From NCBI RefSeq assembly GCF_937871615.1, contig NZ_CALMPA010000046.1, forward strand, positions 186,001-250,000: a stretch of 64,000 bases of DNA, written 5' to 3'. The position numbers and the translations under genes were made by a program. The DNA is from an uncultured Sphingomonas sp. Its GTDB lineage: Bacteria; Pseudomonadota; Alphaproteobacteria; Sphingomonadales; Sphingomonadaceae. Shown here piece by piece: positions 27,042-34,979 of the stretch; position 1 is the stretch's first letter, and each line of letters begins with the position of its first letter. The notes below the pieces were generated by a model. The model saw nothing but the letters and a program-made list of their open reading frames with translations, was not told the origin of the DNA and made no database searches.

Positions 27042-27307
27042 TTGATCGGTGAGGGCAGCGGTTTGTCCGTCCCAAGGCTGTCGGCCCATGCCGTGATCGC
27101 CTGGTGGTCGATCACCCGTCCGGCATCGACGTCATCAAGGGCTTCGAGCGTCATCCGGTGACGTTCCTCCTCCTGATCGACCCATGCGGCGAGCGCTTGT
27201 TTCATCACCCAGCCGCGCGAGCGTTCGAGCCGCGAGGCCATCGCTTCAACCTTTTCCGCGAGCCCCAAGGGGACGTGCGCGGTCAATACCTTCGTCTCAG
27301 TCGCCAT
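27038..27307 (-). CDS. Ribbon-helix-helix antitoxin (ParD/CopG type)
   Basis: 89 residues. 'KVLTAHVPLGLAEKVEAMASRL' followed by 'SRGWVMKQALAAWVDQEEER' is a typical ribbon-helix-helix DNA-binding domain; the acidic C terminus ('DVDAGRVIDHQAITAW') is the toxin-binding tail. It neutralises the following toxin and represses the operon. ATG 27307 is preceded by AGGTGA. It is the first gene of the minus-strand operon antitoxin, toxin, small ORF, recombinase. Confidence 0.87.
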   Translation of the reverse strand: MATETKVLTAHVPLGLAEKVEAMASRLERSRGWVMKQALAAWVDQEEERHRMTLEALDDVDAGRVIDHQAITAWADSLGTDKPLPSPIK

Positions 27308-27329
27308 GTTTATCACCTGCCATCAATCT

Positions 27330-27344
27330 GATTAAAATATAATC
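27330..27344 (-). promoter_or_regulatory. Operator candidate of the toxin-antitoxin/recombinase operon
   Basis: Inverted repeat GATTA-N5-TAATC, 22 bp upstream of the antitoxin start in the only A+T-rich patch of this region; read on the minus strand it includes TATATT as a possible -10 element. The position fits autorepression by the antitoxin. Confidence 0.45.
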
Positions 27345-27494
27345 GAAATGACGAGAAAGGCAAGTTGGGCGGGGGGGGCGCCTCCCTGCGGGACCGCCGC
27401 TCTATCTCCGCTGCACTCCGACCGAGCCCCTGACGGGTCTCGTCCCTGCCGGGTGACGATCAGCATGGCGGGTTGGCGCTGACGCGCTGGTTGG

Positions 27495-27735
27495 CAATCC
27501 GCATCGCGGATTGTCGCTATTCAATGCTGCGGAGATCGGGCCAGGGCTGCGCCGGCCCGATCGCGCTGCTGTGTCGTTTCACTCCCGCGATGGGGTGGGC
27601 GTCGCTTCCCTTTAGGCCCGCCGCGCCGGGCCGCAACGCGCGTGGCCGCGCTTACTTCCTCTTCGTTCCAGCCCTTCGGGTGCGTCCCGGCTCCGTCGGC
27701 GGGCCTGCCGGTCGCTTCTTCGCCGCCCACCCCAT
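27495..27735. promoter_or_regulatory. Palindrome-rich leader of the ParB-like gene
   Basis: Gene-free stretch between 27308 and 27768 with three nested structures: CAATCCGC-ATC-GCGGATTG (27495-27513), GATCGGGCC-N11-GGCCCGATC (27534-27562) and a long composite hairpin whose outer arms 27590-27604 and 27721-27735 match at 14 of 15 positions and whose inner arms 27614-27623 and 27697-27706 match exactly. The GCCCTTCGGGTGCG in its loop recurs in the DUF736 leader. Possibly a single-strand promoter (see findings). Confidence 0.5.
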
Positions 27736-27768
27736 TCCGGGGTGAGTGCGGTTTTTAGGAGAAGTGTG

Positions 27769-29808
27769 ATGAACGCTGTTACCGAAACCGTTGCTGCCGA
27801 GCCTGTATCGGGCGTCGAGATTTTCGTGCCGCTCGCCAAGCTCAAGAAGTCCCCGCGCAACGCCCGTAAGGTGCCGCATGGGGAGGCCGCTATCGAGGCG
27901 CTGGCCGCGTCGATCCAGCATAAGGGGCTGATCCAGAACCTTGTCGTGGAGCCGGAAACCAAGGAGGACGGGACGCCGACCGGCTATTATCTCGTTACCG
28001 CTGGCGAGGGCCGCAGGCTGGCGATGCTGCTGCGCGCCAAGCGCAAGCAGATCAGGAAATCCGAGCCGGTGCGCTGCTGGCTGGATACCGCCAACGATCC
28101 GTCCGAGATCAGTCTGGACGAGAACGTGACCCGGACCCCGATGCACCCCGCCGACCAGTTCGAGCGGTTTGCGGAGCTTTCCAATGATAAAGGCTGGGGC
28201 GCGCAGGAGATCGGCGCGCGGTTCGGCGTGTCGGCGGGCGTGGTGAAGCAGCGGCTTCGCCTTGGCGCTGTCAGCCCCAAGCTGTTGCAGGTCTATCGTG
28301 AGGATGGGCTGACCTTGGATCAGCTTATGGCCTTCGCCATCACCGAGGACCATGCCCGGCAGGAGCAAGTGTTTGAGGGCCTGCATCACAATCGCGAACC
28401 TTGGATCATCCGGCGCGACATGACCGCCGCCAACGTGCCCGCCGATGATCGCCGTGCGGTATTCATCGGGGCCGACGCCTATGTTGAGGCCGGCGGCAAT
28501 ATCATCCGCGACCTGTTCAGCGAGGACCGTGGCGGGTTCTTCGAGGATGTGGGCTTGCTCGATATGCTCGCCGCCGAAAAGCTGCGCGACATTGCGAGCG
28601 AGGTGCAGGCCGAGGGCTGGAAATGGGCCGAGGCGCATATCGACTATCCTCATGCCCACGGGATGCGGCGTTTCTATCCGCAGCCCATCGCCCTGTCCGA
28701 CGAGGACGAGGCGCGGCTGGACGCGCTGTCCGCCGAGTATGATACGCTTGCCGATGGCTATTCGTCCTATGACGAAATGCCCGAGGACGTTGCGGCGAAG
28801 CTGGAGGCGGTGTCCGACGAGATCGACACGATTTCGGCCAAGCGTTCGGCCTACGACGCCAATGTGATCGCGCATGGTGGGGCGTTCGTCGTGTTGCACC
28901 ATGATGGCAGCGTTCGAGTCGAACGTGGTTTCGTGCGGCTCGAGGATGAGGCGCTGGCCGACCCACAGCCCGAGCCGGAAGAAGGCGATGCGACCGTCCC
29001 GGAGACCGGGAAGGACGAGCGGCCGGAGGATGGCGATGAGGACGTGCAGGACGTTGAGGAGGAAGAGGAGCCGGGCAAGCCGATTTCCGACAGCCTCACC
29101 CGCGACCTGTCCGCGCATCGGACGCTGGCGCTTCGCGTGGCGCTGGCCGATCAGCCCGATACGGCGTTGATCGCGCTGACCCATACCCTGACCGCGCAAC
29201 TGTTCTACAGCTATGCCGAGGCCGGTTGCCTTGAGGTTCGTCCGACCGTGACCCCCCTGGGAAGCCATGCGGACGGGATCGAAGACACGCCCTTGGCGGC
29301 GCGGGCGAGCGCGCAGCATGAGGCATGGGCCGAGCGCATGCCGCGTGACGTGGCTGACCTGTGGGACTTCATCGTCGGACTGGCGGACGAAAAGCGCATT
29401 GCGTTGCTGGCGCATTGCGCGGCGCGCACCGTCAACGCACTGCGTCTGCCGTGGGACCGCAAACCCCGCTCGCTGCAAACGGCGAACAGGCTGGCGACCG
29501 AGCTGGCACTGGACGTGGCGAGGGACTGGACACCTACCGTGGACAGCTACCTTGGCCGTGTCACCAAGGCGCATATCGTGGAGGCCGTCGCCGAAGGCGT
29601 GTCGGAGGATGCCGCCCGCCGTATCGCGGACATGAAGAAGCTGGACATGGCGCAAGCCGCCGAGCAGCTTCTGGCCGGGACCGGCTGGCTGCCCGCGATC
29701 CTGCGGACGCCCGAGCCGGAGGCGGAGCAGCCCGCGACCGTCGAGGCCGAGGACGCCGGGACCGTCGGGGAGGACGGCGAAGCGTCCTTTGCCGTCGCCG
29801 CCGAATAG
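27769..29808 (+). CDS. ParB/RepB/Spo0J N-terminal domain protein of the leading region
   Basis: 679 residues. The N-terminal 120 residues form a ParB-type domain ('PLAKLKKSPRNARKV', 'AASIQHKGLIQNLVV', 'GEGRRLAMLLRA', 'DENVTRTPMHPADQF'), followed by a helix-turn-helix ('FGVSAGVVKQRLRLG'). The middle and C-terminal parts are long, include an acidic stretch (about residues 405-445) and are typical of plasmid/ICE 'ParB nuclease domain' proteins rather than partition proteins; no parA is present. The family is carried in leading regions of conjugative elements, with function not established. ATG 27769 has AGGAGAAGTGTG upstream. Confidence 0.85.
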   Translation: MNAVTETVAAEPVSGVEIFVPLAKLKKSPRNARKVPHGEAAIEALAASIQHKGLIQNLVVEPETKEDGTPTGYYLVTAGEGRRLAMLLRAKRKQIRKSEPVRCWLDTANDPSEISLDENVTRTPMHPADQFERFAELSNDKGWGAQEIGARFGVSAGVVKQRLRLGAVSPKLLQVYREDGLTLDQLMAFAITEDHARQEQVFEGLHHNREPWIIRRDMTAANVPADDRRAVFIGADAYVEAGGNIIRDLFSEDRGGFFEDVGLLDMLAAEKLRDIASEVQAEGWKWAEAHIDYPHAHGMRRFYPQPIALSDEDEARLDALSAEYDTLADGYSSYDEMPEDVAAKLEAVSDEIDTISAKRSAYDANVIAHGGAFVVLHHDGSVRVERGFVRLEDEALADPQPEPEEGDATVPETGKDERPEDGDEDVQDVEEEEEPGKPISDSLTRDLSAHRTLALRVALADQPDTALIALTHTLTAQLFYSYAEAGCLEVRPTVTPLGSHADGIEDTPLAARASAQHEAWAERMPRDVADLWDFIVGLADEKRIALLAHCAARTVNALRLPWDRKPRSLQTANRLATELALDVARDWTPTVDSYLGRVTKAHIVEAVAEGVSEDAARRIADMKKLDMAQAAEQLLAGTGWLPAILRTPEPEAEQPATVEAEDAGTVGEDGEASFAVAAE

Positions 29809-29816
29809 CGGCATTG

Positions 29817-29846
29817 GGCCGGGGCCGCGCGAGCGGCTCCGGCCTT
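29817..29846 (+). terminator. Terminator of the ParB-like gene
   Basis: A 12-bp stem with one mismatch (GGCCGGGGCCGC / GCGGCTCCGGCC) and a 4-nt loop, followed by TTAT, 9 bp after the stop. Confidence 0.7.
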
Positions 29847-29858
29847 ATCCTTCGACCG

Positions 29859-29895
29859 GAAAAATCGCGGCGGCGCGCTTGTCGCGCGCCGCCGC
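29859..29895 (-). terminator. Terminator of the minus-strand broken gene
   Basis: On the minus strand a perfect 12-bp stem (GCGGCGGCGCGC with its complement) and a 5-nt loop are followed by GATTTTTCC, a standard intrinsic terminator, just after the stop of the gene ending at 29903. Confidence 0.8.
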
Positions 29896-29902
29896 TGTTC
29901 GA

Positions 29903-30733
29903 TCAAGGTGCGTCCTGAAGGCCCAGCAAGGTGCGGTGAGCCTTCTCCAGGCGGTCGGGTTGCCGGCCTTCCTTCATCATGACTTCGAAATAGCGGGTAC
30001 AGCGAAGCATCGCGTCGAGCGCGAAGGACAGCGCTTTCGGGATCTCCGTTTCGAACGGACCCAGAATATTGGTCACGCCGCCTTTGCCATTTCTCTTCTT
30101 CAAGCCATCGAGACTGCTGCTGGACAGATGGCCGTAAAAAGCGCTGACCAAACGATATTCGAGATAACCCGACCGTTTCGGCATGGTCTGGGCGATCTTT
30201 TTAACACTGAGGCTCTTTCGTTTGGCTAGCTTCGCAACGTGATGCGCCTCGCGCTTCAGCGACGCCGCGACAACGGCGGCATCCGAGGGATGCTCTTCGC
30301 GAAGTAATATCTCCCGTTGGATCGCATTGTCGTGCTCGTCGATCTCCAGCGCTTCGAGCGCCTTGAGTGGATCGGTGGCGAGCAGGCTCAGCCAGAATCC
30401 CACTTCGTAGATCGCGCGCACGGCGCCCGCCGCTTCGATGGCCATGGCGCGTTCGGCCAGCATGACAGATGCCGCGAACGCGTTCATCGCGCGCCCATAC
30501 ATGCGCACCGCTGTCGGGGCTTGCGCATCAGCCGGCCCACCATTGCCGGCGTCCTGATGTTCCTGGAAGAGCCAGGTGGCGTAACGATTAACGTCGCGCG
30601 CCAGGTCGAATCATGGCGCATAATTCTCGATGTAGATCGCCCGCCAGTCCTCGATCAGGGGCGAGAGCAATCCTTCCTCCGCCAGTCCCTCGCGAGGGTC
30701 TTGGTCTTCCCGCTGGTAGTCGTGATTCGTCAT
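29903..30733 (-). pseudogene. Hypothetical gene (DUF5677-like) interrupted by an in-frame TGA
   Basis: In one frame, ATG 30733 opens a 40-codon segment ('MTNHDYQREDQDPREGLAEE...ENYAP') that ends in TGA at 30611-30613; the same frame continues without another stop as 'FDLARDVNRYATWLFQEHQ' through a conserved-looking helical protein to 29903. The first ATG after the TGA is at 30508, which would discard the continuous coding region before it. The helical part ('GRAMNAFAASVMLAERAMAIEAAGAVRAIYE') resembles DUF5677-type proteins. A separate 201-residue product from 30508 cannot be excluded, and a sequencing error is possible. Its own terminator lies downstream. Confidence 0.55.
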
Positions 30734-30894
30734 CGCACCGGCGTAGCATCTTCGCGGGAATGATGGGCGCTACTGACCTCCTCGTTTCGCGCGTGTGCGC
30801 CACGATCGCTTTGTCCCTCTGCTATTCCTAGCCCGGCGCTGCCCAAACAGCCTCCCCAATGGCTGGTCTGCCCGAGGCCGTTCGCCTTCCCGCA

Positions 30895-30965
30895 ATGGCG
30901 GATCGCCACTTTTTTCCGCCGCCTGCGGCTTTGCATCGCGAGGCAAAAAAGCGGCGCTCCGCCAT
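30895..30965. promoter_or_regulatory. Long inverted repeat in the DUF736 leader
   Basis: Gene-free stretch 30734-31071. Arms of 21 nt (30895-30915 and 30945-30965) match at 19 positions, with a run of six T facing six A, and a small GCCGC-CT-GCGGC hairpin in the loop. It lies 107 bp before the DUF736 start. GCCCTTCGGGTGCG follows downstream as in the ParB-like leader. The rest of the stretch shows no gene. Confidence 0.6.
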
Positions 30966-31071
30966 CCTCCGCTGCGCTGCGGCCCTTCGGGTGCGCGGTC
31001 GATCGTCCCCAGCCGACGAAACGCCATCGAGGCCGCGATGGGCGCGGTCCGAGCAAGCAGGAGAATACGAC

Positions 31072-31371
31072 ATGGCTACGATCGGTACCTTCACCGCCAA
31101 CAGCAAGGGCGAGTTCGCCGGCGTCATCGAGACGCTTACCCTCAACACCAAGGCGACCCTCCGCCCGGTCGACAAGGACGGCGAGAAATCCCCCGACTTC
31201 CGCATCAGCACCGCTGACATGGACATCGGCGCGGCCTGGAAGAAGACCAGCCGCGAAGGCCGCGACTACATCTCAGCCAAGCTGGACGACCCGAGCTTCC
31301 CGGCTCCGGTCTACGCCACGCTCTCCGAGAGCGACACCGCCGGCGAATACGTCCTCATCTGGTCGCGCTGA
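31072..31371 (+). CDS. DUF736 family protein
   Basis: 99 residues, start 'MATIGTFTANSKGEFAGVIETL' and end 'LIWSR', fully typical of DUF736, a small beta-rich protein carried by almost every alphaproteobacterial conjugative element in its leading region. Function is unknown. CAGGAG lies 10 bases before ATG 31072. A second, divergent copy of the family is at 37669. It is followed by a strong terminator, so it is transcribed alone. Confidence 0.92.
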   Translation: MATIGTFTANSKGEFAGVIETLTLNTKATLRPVDKDGEKSPDFRISTADMDIGAAWKKTSREGRDYISAKLDDPSFPAPVYATLSESDTAGEYVLIWSR

Positions 31372-31377
31372 CCAGCC

Positions 31378-31411
31378 AATGACGCCCCGCTCCTCGGAGC
31401 GGGGCGTCATT
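31378..31411 (+). terminator. Strong hairpin terminator after DUF736
   Basis: Perfect 16-bp arms (AATGACGCCCCGCTCC with its complement) almost touching, 6 bp after the stop codon. The U tract is short (TTCTCGT). Confidence 0.75.
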
Positions 31412-31511
31412 CTCGTCGAAACAGCACGCCGTCTTGACGACAAATGCAAAGCCGTCCCAATCGACGATTACGTTCTGCCGAGCTTCTGTTACTGCGGGTC
31501 GAGGGGGGATC

Positions 31512-32684
31512 GTGGCTCATCTATCAGTAACCGCGTTAGCGTCCGAGACGATGGCTGCACTCACACATGCTGCGGTCCAGGCATCGTCGACGCCGTTACC
31601 TGTCGCAGCGCCGCCTGCTTCCAGTATGGTCGTGTGGGCGGCGATCATCGGCGCAACCAGCGCGCTACTCGTCTCGATATTAAAGGACTATCTCTTCGAG
31701 CGTTTGAAAGAACGGCGCGTCAGGGAGCAATCGGAGGCTACTGTATATCGTCAGTATCTGGCGCCGCTAAGCGAGTCCTGCGAGAAGATCGTCTGGCGAT
31801 CGAAAGAAATATTTATCGACAAGCGGCATGCGTTTTTGAAGACTTCCACGCTTCCGTTAGATTTCAACGCCTACAAGCGGATCAGCACACTCTACAGGAT
31901 CGCGACGCTGATCGGGTGGATTCGGGGGATGAACCTTGAGTTGCGTGCCCTGCCGCGTGGAAAAACAAACGTCGCCACGCCGATTTCAAAGCAGATCGCA
32001 GCTTTTCAAAAGGCGCTCGCGGACGGACCACACGTTGAACTCCATCGCCTGACGCGACTTAGCGCCCTTTGGGGTATCGATCTCACAAGGCTCGATCAGA
32101 CCTGCCAAGCAGCCCTAGCCATGCGCTTCGAAGTGGAGGCTCACACAGCCACTGAGGGTAAACTGAAATCAGACCCCGATCACCTTCGGAGTCTTCCCGT
32201 CGATAAAAAGTTGGAAATTTGCCGACGTCTTGCCGCGTATCTCGCCAAGGAAACGGGGGGCAAGGCGCCGGATGACGATGTTGTAAGAGAAACCGTAGAG
32301 CGCGCCGTCGGCGGATTGTCCTACCGTGAAGCGCTGCTCTATCGCGATTGGCAGGACGCGCTGGGCGACGCGATGATTGAACGAGACCCGGATTCTGTCC
32401 GGCGGTTCCGTATCATCGGATATGAGAAATTCACGCGGCTCCTGGAAACCGATGCTCCTTGGTTCGCGGTGCTCTCCAGAAGCATCGACGACATAGACTT
32501 TGACGAAATCGACCCCAGTGATTTTCGGTCGCAGCAACTGCGGGATTTGTCGGCTGCCGTCGCTTCCATCCTCATCGGCATCGCCGGAACCAAGGATGCA
32601 TCTCTAGTCGACGCGACGACCCTTGAAGCCGCGGCCGGATTACAAAAGGCAATTGCGGAAGCCACTCAGACCGCAGGAGCATGA
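31512..32684 (+). CDS. Membrane-anchored protein of unknown function, first gene of a two-gene module
   Basis: About 390 residues. One membrane segment near the N terminus ('MVVWAAIIGATSALLVSIL') is followed by a charged helix and a soluble helical domain ('YRQYLAPLSESCEKIVWRS', 'YKRISTLYRIATLIGWIRGM'). I recognise no named domain. GTG 31512 has GAGGGGGG upstream and gives a short N terminus; ATG 31434 or 31551 are alternatives. Codon use is less G+C-rich than the transfer genes, so it is probably recent cargo placed between DUF736 and DUF932. Its stop is 8 bp before the next gene, with which it forms a pair. Confidence 0.7.
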   Translation: MAHLSVTALASETMAALTHAAVQASSTPLPVAAPPASSMVVWAAIIGATSALLVSILKDYLFERLKERRVREQSEATVYRQYLAPLSESCEKIVWRSKEIFIDKRHAFLKTSTLPLDFNAYKRISTLYRIATLIGWIRGMNLELRALPRGKTNVATPISKQIAAFQKALADGPHVELHRLTRLSALWGIDLTRLDQTCQAALAMRFEVEAHTATEGKLKSDPDHLRSLPVDKKLEICRRLAAYLAKETGGKAPDDDVVRETVERAVGGLSYREALLYRDWQDALGDAMIERDPDSVRRFRIIGYEKFTRLLETDAPWFAVLSRSIDDIDFDEIDPSDFRSQQLRDLSAAVASILIGIAGTKDASLVDATTLEAAAGLQKAIAEATQTAGA

Positions 32685-32691
32685 TGTAACA

Positions 32692-33249
32692 ATGGAGATG
32701 ATCAGCGTCCCGATTTCCATAGCGTCGCTCGCCGTTTCGGTCGGTACCTTCTGGTTGGTCCTTCTTCGCCGAGGGCGCTTGGCAATGACGATGCCGACGA
32801 TCGTGTTTTTCGGCCATGACATCGTGCCAAAACCCACACCTAAGATCTTCCTTCGGACGCTGCTCTACAGCACCGCTGCTCAGGGACAGGTTGTCGAAGG
32901 CATGTATGTTAAGGCGCTCAGGAACGGCACCGAACGGACGTTCAGCTTCTGGGGTTATGGCGAAACCGAGAAGCTGTCCGCCGGCAGCGGTCTATATATC
33001 AGCCGTGCGGGGCTGGCCGCCAATCATCATTTCGTTCTTTCCGTCCATGAGGACGAATATCGGTTCGAGCCCGGCGATTATGCGATCACTGTCTATGCCC
33101 GCGTCGTCGGGCGACGGAAGCCCCTCAAACTTTCCAGCATTTCCATCACGCTCAATGATGAGCTGGCGGCAGAGCTTCGACTACAAAGGGGTGTACTCTT
33201 CGAGCGGAATCTGGACGGCCGCTACGAGGGGCACGCCCGCGACAGATGA
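32692..33249 (+). CDS. Small membrane protein of unknown function, second gene of a two-gene module
   Basis: 185 residues: an N-terminal membrane segment ('ISVPISIASLAVSVGTFWLVLL') followed by a beta-rich soluble domain ('TPKIFLRTLLYSTAAQGQVVEG', 'GLYISRAGLAANHHFVLSV', 'FEPGDYAITVYARVVG'), resembling an immunoglobulin-like sandwich. No family recognised. GGAG lies 12 bases before ATG 32692. The pair with the preceding gene, both membrane-anchored and of lower G+C content, in the leading region of an ICE, makes a defence or exclusion function possible but this is inference from position only. Confidence 0.7.
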   Translation: MEMISVPISIASLAVSVGTFWLVLLRRGRLAMTMPTIVFFGHDIVPKPTPKIFLRTLLYSTAAQGQVVEGMYVKALRNGTERTFSFWGYGETEKLSAGSGLYISRAGLAANHHFVLSVHEDEYRFEPGDYAITVYARVVGRRKPLKLSSISITLNDELAAELRLQRGVLFERNLDGRYEGHARDR

Positions 33250-33402
33250 CCTGCCGACCGCGTCTATGATTCCCCACGGCTAAGCGATCGGGCCGAGATC
33301 GTTGGGGAACAGAGAAGGATGCGGTTCGAGCCGACTGACATTTTCGGGATATGTGATGTCGAAGCGCTAGCGCCGGGAAGCGCTTGCTTTGACAACAACA
33401 AG

Positions 33403-33575
33403 GGGCTTGGGGCGCTGCCCCTGGCGCCCTTCGGAGCGGCTTCCGCCCAGCTTCCTCCACGCTTCGCGTTCCGTGCAGCCGGTTCCCCGCGAAGCAGCCC
33501 ACTCCGGTTGCACCCCCGGTCTCGCCGACGGGCAGGGTTTCAGCGCGGCGCTCCGCTGCGCGGAAACCCAAGCCC
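33403..33575. promoter_or_regulatory. Palindrome-rich leader of the DUF932 gene
   Basis: Gene-free stretch 33250-33588. GGGCTTGGG (33403-33411) pairs with CCCAAGCCC (33567-33575), enclosing further hairpins; the best is 33537-33550 with 33554-33567 (12 of 14 matches, 3-nt loop), 21 bp before the ATG. GCCCTTCGGAGCGG resembles the shared element of the other two leaders. No coding potential seen. Confidence 0.5.
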
Positions 33576-33588
33576 AAGGAGTCCAGCC

Positions 33589-34431
33589 ATGTATCATCAG
33601 CTTGCCACCCGGTTCGGCCGCAATGCCCACCAGATCAGCGGCAGGGAGCCGCTCGACAATGAGGCACTGTATCGGCACGTCCCGTCCATCTTCGCCCGCG
33701 AGGCACACGACAGCCGGTCGGATCGCTACGTCTATGTTCCGACCATCGACATCGTGGAGGGGGTGCGCCGGGAAGGATGGTTCCCGTTCTTCGCCGTGCA
33801 GTCCGTTCCCCGCGACGGCAGCCGCCACGGCCACGCCAAACATATGCTGCGCCTGCGCCGTGCTGACGGCATCGGCAAGCCCGAGGCCGCCGAGGTCATC
33901 ATCGTCAACAGCCATGACGGGACCAGCGCCTATCAGATGTTTGCCGGGATGCTGCGGTTCGTCTGCACGAACAGCATGATTGCGGGCGAGCGGTTTGAGG
34001 AGGTCCGCGTTCCGCACAAGGGCAATATAGAGCATGACATTATCGAGGGCGTTTATACCGTGGCCGAGGATTTCCCCCGGCTGATCGACGCCAGCGAAAC
34101 CATGAAGGGGATTCAGCTTTCCGAGGACGAAAGGCGCTTGCTCGGCGAGGTTAGCCTTGTCGCGCGCTATGGCGAGGACGAAAGCCCGTTGCGGCCTGAG
34201 CAGATCATCGAGCCGCGCCGCCGCGAGGACACCGACCGCAGCCTGTGGACCACGTTCAACGTGATACAGGAGAATGTCATTCGGGGCGGGTTGCAGGGCC
34301 GCAGGCGCAACGCAGAAGGCCGCATCCGCCGCGCCCAGACCCGTGCGATCAACGGTATCGACCAGAATGTGACGCTCAATCGCGCTCTCTGGACCTTGGC
34401 CGAGGGAATGCAGCGCCTCAAAGCGGCCTGA
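33589..34431 (+). CDS. DUF932 family protein of the leading region
   Basis: 280 residues: 'RYVYVPTIDIVEGVRREGWFPF', 'AKHMLRLRR', 'NSHDGTSAYQMFAGMLRFVCTNSMI' are the hallmarks of DUF932, a plasmid/phage family related in context to antirestriction and recombination functions but biochemically uncharacterised. AAGGAGTCCAGCC precedes ATG 33589. The open frame extends 90 codons upstream, but those are translations of the palindromic leader. It is transcribed toward the convergent XRE gene and terminates at a series of hairpins. Confidence 0.9.
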   Translation: MYHQLATRFGRNAHQISGREPLDNEALYRHVPSIFAREAHDSRSDRYVYVPTIDIVEGVRREGWFPFFAVQSVPRDGSRHGHAKHMLRLRRADGIGKPEAAEVIIVNSHDGTSAYQMFAGMLRFVCTNSMIAGERFEEVRVPHKGNIEHDIIEGVYTVAEDFPRLIDASETMKGIQLSEDERRLLGEVSLVARYGEDESPLRPEQIIEPRRREDTDRSLWTTFNVIQENVIRGGLQGRRRNAEGRIRRAQTRAINGIDQNVTLNRALWTLAEGMQRLKAA

Positions 34432-34439
34432 CCCCCATT

Positions 34440-34539
34440 ACCGCAGGGCCGAAATGTCGGCCCTGCGGTTCCGCCAATTCGCGCCGATCCGCCATGGCGG
34501 ACCGGCGGCGACCGCGCGTCCCAAGATCCGCGCGGTCGC
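34440..34539. terminator. Cluster of three palindromes between convergent DUF932 and XRE genes
   Basis: ACCGCAGGGCCGA-AATG-complement (34440-34469, 13-bp perfect), TCCGCCATGGCGGA (34488-34501, perfect) and GCGACCGCGCG-N10-complement (34508-34539, 11-bp perfect). The first lies 8 bp after the DUF932 stop. Bidirectional termination is the simplest reading although U tracts are missing. Confidence 0.55.
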
Positions 34540-34586
34540 AATCGCGCTCGCCGGGCAGACGCCCGGCTCGCAAATTCAGATGAAGG

Positions 34587-34814
34587 TTAGTCGGTCTCGG
34601 AGAGATCGGTCGCAGCGACAAGTTCGGCCGGCGTTACGCCGAGTGCCGAGGCCAGGTGAAACAACGTAACGACCGTCGGATTACGTCGACCGCGTTCCAG
34701 ATCGCTGACATATTGTTGGGTAAAGCCGGACGTCTCGGCAAAGCGCTCCTGGGTAAAGCCCTTCTCCTTCCTCAATCTGGCAAAGTTCAATCCCACGAGG
34801 CGCCGCATGTCCAT
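34587..34814 (-). CDS. XRE-type helix-turn-helix regulator (QseC-like position)
   Basis: 75 residues, a bare Cro/CI-type HTH: 'ARLRKEKGFTQERFAETSG', recognition helix 'TQQYVSDLERGRRNPTVVTL', then 'LASALGVTPAELVAA'. It is divergent from a small DUF2285-type gene, exactly the arrangement of qseC and qseM in ICEMlSym-R7A, where QseC controls both genes from shared operators. The start could be ATG 34814 or 34808, or TTG 34823; no ribosome-binding site is evident, so a leaderless or weakly translated mRNA is possible. Confidence 0.8.
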   Translation of the reverse strand: MDMRRLVGLNFARLRKEKGFTQERFAETSGFTQQYVSDLERGRRNPTVVTLFHLASALGVTPAELVAATDLSETD

Positions 34815-34831
34815 GCGCGGCAAACTGGACG

Positions 34832-34867
34832 ATACAACTTATTCGGTTTATCCCATATAAGGTGTAT
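34832..34867. promoter_or_regulatory. Inverted-repeat operator between the XRE and DUF2285-type genes
   Basis: ATACAACTTAT (34832-34842) and ATAAGGTGTAT (34857-34867) are reverse complements at 10 of 11 positions, separated by 14 bp, in an A+T-rich patch beginning 10-20 bp upstream of the XRE start. Two half-sites suit binding by a dimeric XRE protein to its own promoter. Confidence 0.55.
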
Positions 34868-34979
34868 TCACTGATTGGTGCGCGCTATCTCTGCCATTAG
34901 TGCATTCAACGATGCAGGACTTGCGCATAGCCCGGCGGTGTATTTCGGCTAGATTGGCTAACGGGGCGGGACCAACGCC

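Noticed and set aside
27308..27768. CRISPR array or tandem repeats in the palindrome-rich leader
   Set aside because: The palindromes differ from each other and there is no repeat-spacer periodicity.
27652..29814. 720-codon minus-strand frame opposite the ParB-like gene
   Set aside because: Antisense shadow; the plus-strand frame has the ParB motifs, ribosome-binding site and codon usage.
30770..31027. 85-codon minus-strand frame in the DUF736 leader
   Set aside because: It is a translation of the inverted-repeat leader; composition is extreme and it lacks a ribosome-binding site.
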